Part shown: in pieces, positions 29,089-35,740 of the stretch
Position numbering within the stretch: position 1 is the stretch's first letter
Layout: every line of letters starts with the position of its first letter
IMG/VR virus record: IMGVR_UViG_3300007735_000668
Span: 1 to 35,740 of that record
DNA from: a virus
Direction: 5' to 3' (one strand)
Length of the DNA stretch: 35,740 bases
Notes under the pieces: generated by a model
The model's input: the letters and a program-made list of their open reading frames with translations, nothing else
Database searches by the model: none
Told to the model about the DNA's origin: nothing
Program-made: the position numbers and the translations under genes

Positions 29089-29298
29089 ATGAAAGTTAAA
29101 TCCGACAATTTCACGTCAATGAAGGGCCATGTTGCTGATGGTTGCATTGTGGTTGCACCTTCCGGTAAAGAGTTCACCCTTAAAAACACCTTGAAAGGGT
29201 GGATTCTTAACGGGCCGGACGGCTTACCTTGTTCCGGTAATCTGCCGTCCGCCTTTGATGTCGAATACTTTGTTGTTAACGGTCTGCAAACTCATTAA
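29089..29298 (+). CDS. Unknown early protein (69 aa)
   Basis: The 69-residue product (MKVKSDNFTSMKGHVADGCI, VVAPSGKEFTLKNTLKGWIL, then NGPDGLPCSGNLPSAFDVEY) looks like a small beta-barrel. GGGAG stands ten bases before the ATG. The end is followed by a small GC hairpin at 29306-29322. No recognised family. Confidence 0.72.
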   Translation: MKVKSDNFTSMKGHVADGCIVVAPSGKEFTLKNTLKGWILNGPDGLPCSGNLPSAFDVEYFVVNGLQTH

Positions 29299-29305
29299 AA
29301 CCGCC

Positions 29306-29330
29306 GCCGGACGGCTTCCGGCTTTACTTT
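29306..29330 (+). terminator. Weak hairpin after the 69-aa gene
   Basis: GCCGG (29306-29310) pairs with CCGGC (29318-29322) around a 7-base loop, followed by a broken T-run TTTACTTT. It could be a weak attenuator within the early operon. Confidence 0.35.
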
Positions 29331-29345
29331 TGGGAGAATGTAAAC

Positions 29346-29684
29346 ATGACAAATATTTTTGAACAATTTCAAGGCGCAGACCTTGACCGCTTGGCCGAGT
29401 GTATCAAGGCCGTCAAGGCCGCCGGTCTGACCATCGACAAATACACTCAGGCGGGCGTCAATCAAAACTCCGGTAACGTGTGGATTTGGGGTGAATGTTG
29501 GGCGGGCTGCGTCTATTACTCTATCGGGTTTGATGTCCAATGGTCTTACTCATGCCCAGAGTGTGGCGAAGAACATGATTTCGACACTTATCAGGCGCTC
29601 GAAAACTATGCGAGTGAATATGATTATGATCGTTGCGAAACCTGCGCCCCTGAAACCGTAGAGACCGAAACCAAGGGGGACTAA
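29346..29684 (+). CDS. Cysteine-rich, zinc-ribbon-like early protein (112 aa)
   Basis: The 112-residue acidic protein has a helical N-terminus (ADLDRLAECIKAVKAAGLTI) and an aromatic beta part (SGNVWIWGECWAGCVYYSIG). It contains two CxxC pairs, CPEC at about residue 78 and CETC near residue 102, which could bind zinc. A Glu-rich tail ends it. GGGAG precedes the ATG. It is expected to be an early protein, perhaps contacting a host or nucleic-acid target; no family is recognised. Confidence 0.75.
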   Translation: MTNIFEQFQGADLDRLAECIKAVKAAGLTIDKYTQAGVNQNSGNVWIWGECWAGCVYYSIGFDVQWSYSCPECGEEHDFDTYQALENYASEYDYDRCETCAPETVETETKGD

Positions 29685-29688
29685 TACC

Positions 29689-29961
29689 ATGCAGACACTA
29701 CACATCGACGGCACCACGTACCGCGTCAAGTTCGATCGCGATCCGCTCGAATTAGCGAAAGCGGCCCGCAAACCCTGGAAACCAAAGAAACCAAAAGATA
29801 TTCGGACATTTCCGACATGGACGCCTGCAGTATCAACGGCGGACTATATCCGCCGGTTCGATAATCTGAATTGCCTACAGTCTGTCGATTATTTTGGCGC
29901 CAGCGCCGAAACAGCTGCGCAGTATGACCCATCAATTCCACTATTCGAGGTGTGCGAATGA
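29689..29961 (+). CDS. Unknown early protein (90 aa)
   Basis: The 90-residue product begins MQTLHIDGTTYRVKFDRDPL, followed by a basic, proline-containing segment (AARKPWKPKKPKDIRTFPTW), then an acidic aromatic part (FDNLNCLQSVDYFGASAETA). No recognised motif. It starts five bases after the previous stop and overlaps the next gene by ATGA. The Lys/Pro patch may bind nucleic acid or a protein partner (speculative). Confidence 0.72.
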   Translation: MQTLHIDGTTYRVKFDRDPLELAKAARKPWKPKKPKDIRTFPTWTPAVSTADYIRRFDNLNCLQSVDYFGASAETAAQYDPSIPLFEVCE

Positions 29962-30338
29962 AGACAGCAAATTTGACCGGTGCGGCCCTTGATTGGGCGG
30001 TAGCAAAGTGTGAAGGAAATCAAGGTGAGCGCTTTATGCAGATATTTACACACCAGAGCAAGACGGGGCAGGGCTACTGCTATAGCCGCGACTGGGCACA
30101 AGGTGGGCCGATTATTGAGCGAGAGCGAATCTGTATTAGTAGCCGCGAGAATAAACATTGGAAAGATAAAAAATTCTGGAGTGCGTACATCTACCGATGG
30201 GCCGTGCACATGGGTAAAACTGAAGAGTTCATTTGTTGCTTTGAAGCAGATACCCCACTCATTGCAGCCATGCGCTGCTACGTGGCAAGCAAACTCGGTG
30301 ACGAAGTAGAGTTGCCAGAAGGGCTCACCAATGAATAA
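29958..30338 (+). CDS. DUF2591-like phage protein (126 aa)
   Basis: The 126-residue product starts MKTANLTGAALDWAVAKCEG and has the conserved YSRDWAQGGPIIERERICIS, and near the end TPLIAAMRCYVASKLGDEVE. These three blocks define the DUF2591 family of small phage proteins with no known function. GAGGTG lies before ATG 29958, and the start overlaps the previous stop by ATGA. The family is found in many enterobacterial and other Proteobacterial phages. Confidence 0.9.
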   Translation: MKTANLTGAALDWAVAKCEGNQGERFMQIFTHQSKTGQGYCYSRDWAQGGPIIERERICISSRENKHWKDKKFWSAYIYRWAVHMGKTEEFICCFEADTPLIAAMRCYVASKLGDEVELPEGLTNE

Positions 30339-30609
30339 CGCACGCGACGATGCCCGCGCTGTCGCTGGCGCAAAAAATCGGCCCTATCCGCACTATTTGG
30401 AGCGCGTCGAGCTGCTACTGGATGATGTTATGTTTCGGTTATGGGTAGACTTCGAACCGGCGGATCGAGCCGTGGGCGTTAATGCCACCGCTTGGATTGT
30501 CCATGCGCACGTCGGCGATAGTCCGGCCGACATTGCCGATTATCTGAACGACGCGACGATTAACCGCCTAGAAGCGGAAGCGGCCGATTATCTATCCGGC
30601 GGTGACTGA
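30331..30609 (+). CDS. Unknown early protein (92 aa)
   Basis: The 92-residue acidic product begins MNNARDDARAVAGAKNRPYP. It has an Asp-rich middle (ELLLDDVMFRLWVDFEPADR, HVGDSPADIADYLNDATINR). The start overlaps the DUF2591-like gene by 8 bp, and AGGG lies upstream. No recognised family. It is followed with a one-base overlap by a tiny membrane-peptide frame. Confidence 0.7.
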   Translation: MNNARDDARAVAGAKNRPYPHYLERVELLLDDVMFRLWVDFEPADRAVGVNATAWIVHAHVGDSPADIADYLNDATINRLEAEAADYLSGGD

Positions 30610-30668
30610 TGGCGGCGCTCATAGGATTGTTTCTTGCGGCACTTTTCGCAATCCTGCTAGGATTGTGA
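30609..30668 (+). CDS. Possible 19-aa membrane peptide
   Basis: The frame from ATG 30609 encodes MAALIGLFLAALFAILLGL and stops. The whole peptide is one membrane helix. The start overlaps the preceding stop as TGATG, which would allow coupling, but no Shine-Dalgarno is present. Two other membrane microproteins in the same operon make it more credible. It could equally be a chance frame. Confidence 0.35.
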   Translation: MAALIGLFLAALFAILLGL

Positions 30669-30689
30669 CGCTGGGCGCTCCCCCCAGCG
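30669..30689 (+). other. Hairpin after the early operon
   Basis: CGCTGGG (30669-30675) and CCCAGCG (30683-30689) form a perfect 7-bp stem with a 7-base loop directly after the last stop codon. No T-run follows; it may protect the RNA 3' end ahead of the terminator at 30707. Confidence 0.55.
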
Positions 30690-30706
30690 ATCAGTGCCAC
30701 TTTTGG

Positions 30707-30734
30707 CCCGGCCTTGCGCCGGGTCTTTTTTTTT
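30707..30734 (+). terminator. Intrinsic terminator of the plus-strand early operon
   Basis: CCCGGC (30707-30712) pairs with GCCGGG (30718-30723) around a 5-base loop, followed by TC and nine T. It is a standard rho-independent terminator just before the convergent primase-helicase gene. Confidence 0.9.
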
Positions 30735-30745
30735 ACGCCAGCGGA

Positions 30746-33064
30746 TTACTTGACCAAACGCACGGCGGCGGGCGGCGGTGTTTCCTCTACCATCCGGCGC
30801 AGTTCAGATTTCGACACGGTATCGGCCAGATCAGGCGCAGCGAATACATGCTTGCGCGTGCTAAATTCCCTCGACATAAGCCGCCCCATGTCCACCCATC
30901 CGGCCTCTTTAAGCGCGTGCAAAAGCGCTTGCTGTACTACCCTAGTACCCATCGGCGCACCGCCTTGTAGACGGTCACAGAGCGCGTAGAAGGGTGATGC
31001 AACCACGCCCGCTGAGAATTCACCCAAGCGGCGCTCGATCATCTCGACAAGGTACGATTCGGCCGTCGATCGGCCTTGCTCGACCATGATGATTTTGGCC
31101 TCGGTAAGCGGTGGGGTGCCTCCAGGATTGAACCGCGACACGTCACGCTGGTACAGCCACGCTGCTACCGCTGAGCATCCGCCGTTATCCATCCAATCCC
31201 AAAAGCGTTTGCCGTCTTCCTCGGCCATGCGCGGCGCGTCTGAGTACACCACAAACCAGCGCCGATCTTCAGACGGTAGCGACAACGGCACGCGCTCATT
31301 CGAGAACGCAAGCACAAACATTCGATTCAACGCTTGGTACGGGTGCATTCCCTTGCGGTTAACGGTCACAAACTCGGGCGGCGCTGCAATAATCGGTTTT
31401 AGATGGTTCTCGAGCGCGCGACGGTCTTTCGCTTCGCTCTGGCGCAGCTCTTCGAAGACCATCACCTCGGACTCGTAGTTATAGCCCCACTGCGACTGTA
31501 TTTCCTCGTTACGCACAACCGCTACGTTGCGCCGGATCTCGCGCTGACCCCCAACAGCCCACAAAAACGGCTCGTATAGCGAATCTTTACCGCTACCTTG
31601 CTTGCCGATATGCAGGATTGCATGGTTAATCTTAACGTCGGGGTGCTGTATCTTGTGCGCCAATACGTTAAGCAAATGCTCTCGCTCGTATTCCTCAGGA
31701 ACCATCCGGTGCAAATGGTCAAGCCAAGGCGTTATATCGCCCGCTACGCACGCCGGACGCGCGTTTGACCAGCGATTGCCGAATACTTGGCCCTCACGCG
31801 ATACCAGCACCGTCTCGCCAGCGGCGTAAGTAATGCCGGTGACGGTCAATGCGCCCTTCTTCTGACGGTTCTCATCAAAGCAAATTGACGCCTCAATGCG
31901 GCGCGGCGTCTTGCTCTTGTGTAATGAGTAGCAGCTAACGTGTCGAAAGAGTGCGTTAAAAGTGCCGCGACTAATCTCGCGTCGATCCACCATATCAAAG
32001 AACGCATCTTCGTTTTCAATATACGCGAAGCGCTCATACCAGTTTTCCTTCTCAACCCTATCTAATTGCTTTTTCTCTACCTCGGCGATCACCTCGGCGC
32101 CCTTGTCGGGAAACGCCTCGGTGGGCTGCAGTTTGGCAAGCGTCTGATCCATGACGGCCGCCAACAGCTCATCGCGCAAGCCTGGCGCGTGTTTCGGACC
32201 GCCCTGCGCGGCCACCCAATCAAGGAACGTGTGCGAGTCAAGATCAAGGCAATGCGAGTGCAGGCAACAGTACGCACGCATGGCGGGGTTGTACCGGCCC
32301 TCGGGGTTGCCATCGGTGTGCTCGCCCGAGTTCGGGCAAATAACACCCGCCCACCCTTGCGGGTTCGGGCGCGAGAGTAGCAGCCCCTGCCCCGACAGCC
32401 ACGCCATCACATCATCCGCCCCATCGTCGGATAATCGGATCGGGCGCAGCGTCAGCGAGTCAGCTGGCGCGGGCGTCACGCCTAGCCCTGCGCAGAGCTC
32501 ATCCAATGTGTACTCGCGCTCGGGGTGGAACTCGACCAAGCGAGCTGCGAATCGGTTCTTGTTCGGTTTTAAGTTGATCGAACCTGGTAGCCGAAAGTTG
32601 CGCACAGGGTTGCAGGCGCCAGGGTCGGTGTAGCCTGCATCCGCTATCGCGCGGATCGCAGCAGCGTACTCGCCCTTCGTCGGCTGATCACTGAATGTGT
32701 AGCCCCACTGGTACGAACCCTCGGACGTCTCGATGACCCACGTCGGCGGCACGGTCGGGGTGTTCGGCGCTTTCTCGGGGTCGCCTACGTCATCGAGTAC
32801 CATCACCAGCACGTACTCGCAATTGGCTGCGGACGCGCTCACATGGCCGTTTTCGAAACGGTCGATGATGAATGACGCCGTGTTGCCGTAGATCGCCCAA
32901 TCAGGCTTGATGTTGTGACTCGGCAAGTACGCAGGCCACGTACACTTGATGGCGCCATCGGCGTGGAACTGCAGCTCACCGCCTTTGAGTTGTGGTTTCT
33001 GGCGCACAATCAGCGCCGCCTCGCCTTCAGGCGCGAGATTCTGGTAGTATTCTAGAAATTCCAT
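30746..33064 (-). CDS. Primase-helicase (primase-like domain, zinc motif, SF3/D5-like ATPase)
   Basis: This is a 772-residue replication protein. The N-terminal 210 residues include a metal-binding-like VLVMVLDDVG (D91-D92) and RNFRLPGSINLK, typical of RepB/archaeo-eukaryotic-type primase domains in phages. A cysteine/histidine cluster (CPNSGEHTDG, later YCCLHSHCLD) near residue 250 looks like a zinc finger. The C-terminal ATPase has Walker A GKQGSGKDS (K493) and Walker B VMVFEELRQ (E538), then NRMFVLAFSNERVPLSLPSE, matching D5/SF3-like DUF5906 helicases. It should prime and unwind at the replication fork. AAGGA lies upstream. It is the last gene of the replication operon. Confidence 0.9.
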   Translation of the reverse strand: MEFLEYYQNLAPEGEAALIVRQKPQLKGGELQFHADGAIKCTWPAYLPSHNIKPDWAIYGNTASFIIDRFENGHVSASAANCEYVLVMVLDDVGDPEKAPNTPTVPPTWVIETSEGSYQWGYTFSDQPTKGEYAAAIRAIADAGYTDPGACNPVRNFRLPGSINLKPNKNRFAARLVEFHPEREYTLDELCAGLGVTPAPADSLTLRPIRLSDDGADDVMAWLSGQGLLLSRPNPQGWAGVICPNSGEHTDGNPEGRYNPAMRAYCCLHSHCLDLDSHTFLDWVAAQGGPKHAPGLRDELLAAVMDQTLAKLQPTEAFPDKGAEVIAEVEKKQLDRVEKENWYERFAYIENEDAFFDMVDRREISRGTFNALFRHVSCYSLHKSKTPRRIEASICFDENRQKKGALTVTGITYAAGETVLVSREGQVFGNRWSNARPACVAGDITPWLDHLHRMVPEEYEREHLLNVLAHKIQHPDVKINHAILHIGKQGSGKDSLYEPFLWAVGGQREIRRNVAVVRNEEIQSQWGYNYESEVMVFEELRQSEAKDRRALENHLKPIIAAPPEFVTVNRKGMHPYQALNRMFVLAFSNERVPLSLPSEDRRWFVVYSDAPRMAEEDGKRFWDWMDNGGCSAVAAWLYQRDVSRFNPGGTPPLTEAKIIMVEQGRSTAESYLVEMIERRLGEFSAGVVASPFYALCDRLQGGAPMGTRVVQQALLHALKEAGWVDMGRLMSREFSTRKHVFAAPDLADTVSKSELRRMVEETPPPAAVRLVK

Positions 33065-33084
33065 TGCAGTCCTTGTAGTGAAAG

Positions 33085-33109
33085 AGCCACCCCGCCAGGT
33101 GGCTTTTTT
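33085..33109. terminator. Hairpin between PAPS-reductase-like and primase-helicase genes
   Basis: AGCCACC (33085-33091) pairs with GGTGGCT (33098-33104). On the plus strand it is followed by six T, on the minus strand only by CTTTC. On the coding (minus) strand it may be a weak attenuator; on the plus strand it would stop antisense RNA. Confidence 0.55.
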
Positions 33110-33110
33110 A

Positions 33111-33926
33111 TTAGATACTGCACCATCCGCATTCTTCTGGCGTCAATTCTCGCACTTCTGCGCCGTCTAAAAAACTGCGCACATCCCACACGCGGTGCAC
33201 TTTAATGTACTTCCGAGGGTTACCTTCTTGCTTAAACTTTTCTTCTATTTCTAACAAGCGTTCCAGATTTTGCCGCCCAAACGGATCACTTGCAACCAGT
33301 GACCATTCTGATTTGCGCATCAACAGACAAGGATAGCACCCCACACGTTTATGCCCTTTGGCGTACAACGGATTCATCGGCGCATTCTCGGCTTCCAAAT
33401 GCGCAAATACATCTTCCGTAGTCCACGTCACAATTGGCAGACGTGTAGGGATACGCCCTACGGACTCACGCAATTTTTTATTGCTACTATAAAAGCCGCT
33501 GATATCACCTAAATCAAAGACGTCTTCCGCGCTTAATTCGCCGTATCGTTGCGTACGGTCGCGGCTTTCATCAGAACGCATACCAAACCAAATTTCGCAG
33601 TTGTCATTGTTATACCCTTTTTCCTGCAACCAATGCAAAAACGGCTCTTGCTTTAGTTCGCGAGTGCAGCCACGCGCCGCACTATTTGGGAAATACTGCA
33701 CTTTTTTGATAAACCCAAACATATCACCGTGTTTACTTTTAGTATGCTCAACCGTAACCCCGTAAAAACGTTCGATTTCTTCGACGTGTTTATAGGTAAG
33801 TGGGTGGTCGAACCCGGTGTCTTGGTGAACGCATACAATTTGCTCTCGAGGGATTCGGGCTAGTGCAAGCGAAAGCACAACCTGAGAATCCTTACCGCCA
33901 CTGATTGGTACAATAGTTGTTTTCAT
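33111..33926 (-). CDS. PAPS-reductase-like ATP pyrophosphatase (adenine nucleotide alpha hydrolase family)
   Basis: This 271-residue enzyme has the PP-loop SGGKDS at residues 9-14, which binds ATP for adenylation. RGCTRELKQEP resembles the W-C-T-R-x-L-K block shared with PAPS reductase and DndC. Two CxxC pairs, GCYPC and the C-terminal CGWC, could bind metal or an iron-sulfur centre. The lack of other sulfate-assimilation genes and the place between DNA polymerase and primase-helicase argue for a role in nucleic-acid modification or thiolation rather than sulfate reduction (inference). Its ATG overlaps the polymerase stop by four bases. Confidence 0.9.
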   Translation of the reverse strand: MKTTIVPISGGKDSQVVLSLALARIPREQIVCVHQDTGFDHPLTYKHVEEIERFYGVTVEHTKSKHGDMFGFIKKVQYFPNSAARGCTRELKQEPFLHWLQEKGYNNDNCEIWFGMRSDESRDRTQRYGELSAEDVFDLGDISGFYSSNKKLRESVGRIPTRLPIVTWTTEDVFAHLEAENAPMNPLYAKGHKRVGCYPCLLMRKSEWSLVASDPFGRQNLERLLEIEEKFKQEGNPRKYIKVHRVWDVRSFLDGAEVRELTPEECGWCSI

Positions 33927-35740
33927 TTTCCATACCTCGTCATTACTTCAACCTCTGCCGACAATGGCAGACCATCCGCCCAATCGGGCGGCGTACACAT
34001 CACTTGTTGCAGGGTATTGGGTGCATCGGGATTGGCCGTCTCCAGAACGATCTCATCATGTACGTGCAGCACTACCTCATCCAGCTGGCGTAAAGAATGC
34101 CGCAGCAGATCGTTGGCGACTGCCTGCGTTATATTCTCACAGGCCAGCCCCCGCCACAAGCGAGCACGCGGCCATTCCTTCGCATCCGCTGCCGGTTTCC
34201 ACGCGGCCTTCACGTACGTGATCTCATCGCCCTCAAACTTAGCAAACGGATAGCAAAGAATACGGCCCGACGGCAGCGCGTACCAGAGATGCTGGCGGTC
34301 GTACAAGTACGTCACACGTCCGGCGGAGAACTCGCGTCCAGGGTTGCGCAGCGCGCGGGTGTACGCCTCTTCGAGCTTGGCCCAGTAGCGCACCGCCCAC
34401 GCATTCGAGCGGCGCCATGCGTCGACAATCCGACGGGCGTCGGACTCCGGCAGGATGACGCCGTAGTTGCGGCCCATCGCGGCGAACGCACCGACCGAAC
34501 CACCGAAGCCAAGCGAGAGAATCGCGACCTTGCCGATCTGGCGCTGCTCCTTGTCGACCGCATCCTCGGCCACGCGGTAGATACCGGCGGCCTCACGTTT
34601 GTAGATGTCACGGCCATCGCGAAAGACTTGCAGCACCTCATCGGCCTGCGGGTCGGCGGACGCCCACGCAGTAACGCGCGCCTCGACGGCAGACCAGTCA
34701 GCAACAACGAATTGTTTACCAGGTGCAGGGATCAGTGCGGGCCGGAGCATTCCCTTGAGAACATCAGTAACGCGTTTTCCAAATCTTGGGGTGATGCTGT
34801 GGCCTCTGACCATAGCGTGCCGTACATCATCGGGCTCTGCTGCACACTTGCGGGTGAAGTTGTGGACTTGAGCGCCGTAGCTTGACGCGCGCCCAGTGGC
34901 CGAACCTCCTGCGAAGACAAATGCACCTCGTACACGGTAATCAACTTCGTCAGCCAGCTCGCTAAGGCGGCTGAACTTCGCAACCGACGACGCCCAGAGA
35001 TCGTCGGCACATTGAATGACGTCCGCAACATGGGTCGGAATCTCATCGGGGTTTTCCTCTGCAAAAGCCAATAGATTGGCGCGTACCGCCTTATCGATAC
35101 TGTACTTCAAGTCGCCATCTTTGTAGACCTCCATCATCTTCAACGCCTGCGGCCCGACGCGCTCGAGCACCCACTGGCGCATCTTGGGGCTGCGCACCGA
35201 CAGAATCTCACCCTCGGTCAAGTCGGCTACCAGCGTTTCAATCTCTTCGAGTTCGGTCGATGCGTACTTGATCGCTGCTTGAGCTAACGGCAAGTCCAGC
35301 AGCACGCCACGGTCGTTGATGCGCTCGTTGACATGGTAGTCGGCCAGCTCCTGCTCGGACAGCGGACGCATGGCCTGGCTGATCGCGCGCATGGTTCTGA
35401 CGTCCTGCTCGCAGTAGGCGACCATCTCGGCCATTAGCTCTGGCGAATTGTTAAACGATCCATCAGCGCGAGGGATGGAAAGAGCGCGGATAAGTTGGCT
35501 TCCTCGGTGGTCTTTGCGCATGTTGCTGCTGATGGCGCGTCCGACGTCTTCAAGGCTGCCCGGTAGGCAGTTAGCACGCGCTTGAGCAGCGGTGCAGACG
35601 AACTGCTCGAGTTGAAAGTTACACTGTAAGACATACCAGAATATGAGCCGCTCGAAGGCTGCGTTATGCGCGTAGATTGGCCCGGTGTGAGCGCGCACGG
35701 ATTCCGGAAAAGGATCAGTGGGCCGCCACGTAACAACCTC
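33923..35740 (-). CDS. Family A DNA polymerase, main part (5' end continues at base 256)
   Basis: This part carries the rest of the exonuclease region and the polymerase domain. The frame is open through the right edge and joins the 1-256 segment to give 648 residues. In full-length numbering, motif A is VVADWSAVEARV with D391. Motif B is the KEQRQIGKVAILSLGFGGSV region. Motif C is HVHDEIVLE with D605. These catalytic residues fit an active replicative polymerase related to DNA polymerase I. It is downstream of HNH and overlaps the PAPS-reductase-like gene by ATGA. The apparent GTG start at 35698 is internal and not real. Confidence 0.95.
   Translation of the reverse strand, partial: EVVTWRPTDPFPESVRAHTGPIYAHNAAFERLIFWYVLQCNFQLEQFVCTAAQARANCLPGSLEDVGRAISSNMRKDHRGSQLIRALSIPRADGSFNNSPELMAEMVAYCEQDVRTMRAISQAMRPLSEQELADYHVNERINDRGVLLDLPLAQAAIKYASTELEEIETLVADLTEGEILSVRSPKMRQWVLERVGPQALKMMEVYKDGDLKYSIDKAVRANLLAFAEENPDEIPTHVADVIQCADDLWASSVAKFSRLSELADEVDYRVRGAFVFAGGSATGRASSYGAQVHNFTRKCAAEPDDVRHAMVRGHSITPRFGKRVTDVLKGMLRPALIPAPGKQFVVADWSAVEARVTAWASADPQADEVLQVFRDGRDIYKREAAGIYRVAEDAVDKEQRQIGKVAILSLGFGGSVGAFAAMGRNYGVILPESDARRIVDAWRRSNAWAVRYWAKLEEAYTRALRNPGREFSAGRVTYLYDRQHLWYALPSGRILCYPFAKFEGDEITYVKAAWKPAADAKEWPRARLWRGLACENITQAVANDLLRHSLRQLDEVVLHVHDEIVLETANPDAPNTLQQVMCTPPDWADGLPLSAEVEVMTRYGK
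35614..35740. repeat. Right copy of 127-bp terminal overlap
   Basis: It is identical to bases 1-127 and should be removed once when the circle is closed. It lies inside the DNA polymerase gene. Confidence 0.9.

Noticed and set aside
34097-34885. 262-aa plus-strand open frame
   Set aside because: It is antisense to the polymerase domain carrying motifs A, B and C.
35434-35736. 100-aa minus-strand frame at the right edge
   Set aside because: It is another frame of the DNA polymerase exonuclease region and has no domain of its own.
35614-35740. True direct terminal repeat of a T7-like phage
   Set aside because: It lies inside the DNA polymerase gene, equals a usual assembly k-mer, and the terminase and virion genes are P22-like, which implies headful packaging.
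1-35740. tRNA genes, integrase or insertion sequences
   Set aside because: I saw no cloverleaf with a T-loop signature, no recombinase motif and no transposase or terminal inverted repeats; by eye alone a divergent tRNA could be missed.

Overview
This window is a tailed-phage genome, almost certainly a complete podovirus-type (short-tailed) phage of about 35.6 kb. The first 127 bases recur exactly as the last 127 bases, and the DNA polymerase gene reads in frame across that junction, so the true molecule is a circle (or circularly permuted unit) of 35,613 bp. A 127-base overlap equals a common maximal assembler k-mer, so I read it as a contig-closure overlap rather than a biological terminal repeat. 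No integrase, excisionase or clear repressor was found, which favours a lytic life style. The virion genes belong to the P22 morphogenesis family (portal, scaffold, coat, gp4, gp10, gp7-like ejection protein), and the lysis genes and Shine-Dalgarno sites suit a Gram-negative bacterial host. The host cannot be named from the sequence; the recurrent small-protein families are ones I associate with uncultured aquatic phages (inference).

Layout. (1) Replication module on the minus strand, read from about 2840 leftwards through base 1 and on from 35613 to 30746: a 71-aa protein, a Cas4-like PD-(D/E)XK nuclease, a 213-aa candidate DNA-binding protein, a NUMOD4/HNH endonuclease, a family A DNA polymerase split by the window ends, a PAPS-reductase-like ATP pyrophosphatase, and a primase-helicase. 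(2) A divergent plus-strand operon at 2929-6277 with a VRR-NUC nuclease, an SNF2-type helicase and many tightly overlapping small proteins. The two units start from back-to-back sigma70-like promoters whose -35 boxes overlap. (3) A long minus-strand late region, 27000 down to 6274: terminase small and large subunits, three small proteins, portal, scaffold, coat, head-tail joining proteins, ejection proteins, tail fibre proteins, then membrane protein, holin and M15 endolysin. (4) A 740-bp non-coding region at 27001-27743 holding a G-rich tract, five palindromic 20-bp repeats, a strong hairpin terminator, a perfect DnaA box, a second family of 9-bp repeats and a strong promoter. It is the best candidate for the replication origin and/or packaging and transcription control site. 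(5) A plus-strand early operon at 27744-30668 of small unknown proteins, including three tiny membrane peptides, closed by an intrinsic terminator and convergent with the primase-helicase gene.

How it works together (inference). Promoters at 2871-2922 and 27654-27681 drive early takeover and replication genes. The late minus-strand block follows P22 gene order closely: portal, scaffold, coat, gp4, gp10, needle slot, gp14 slot, gp7, gp20 slot, gp16 slot, tailspike slot. In the tail-needle slot sits a Gly/Thr-rich fibre-like protein. Three cUUCGg-tetraloop hairpins lie in successive gaps after the coat gene and could tune the amounts of the capsid transcripts.
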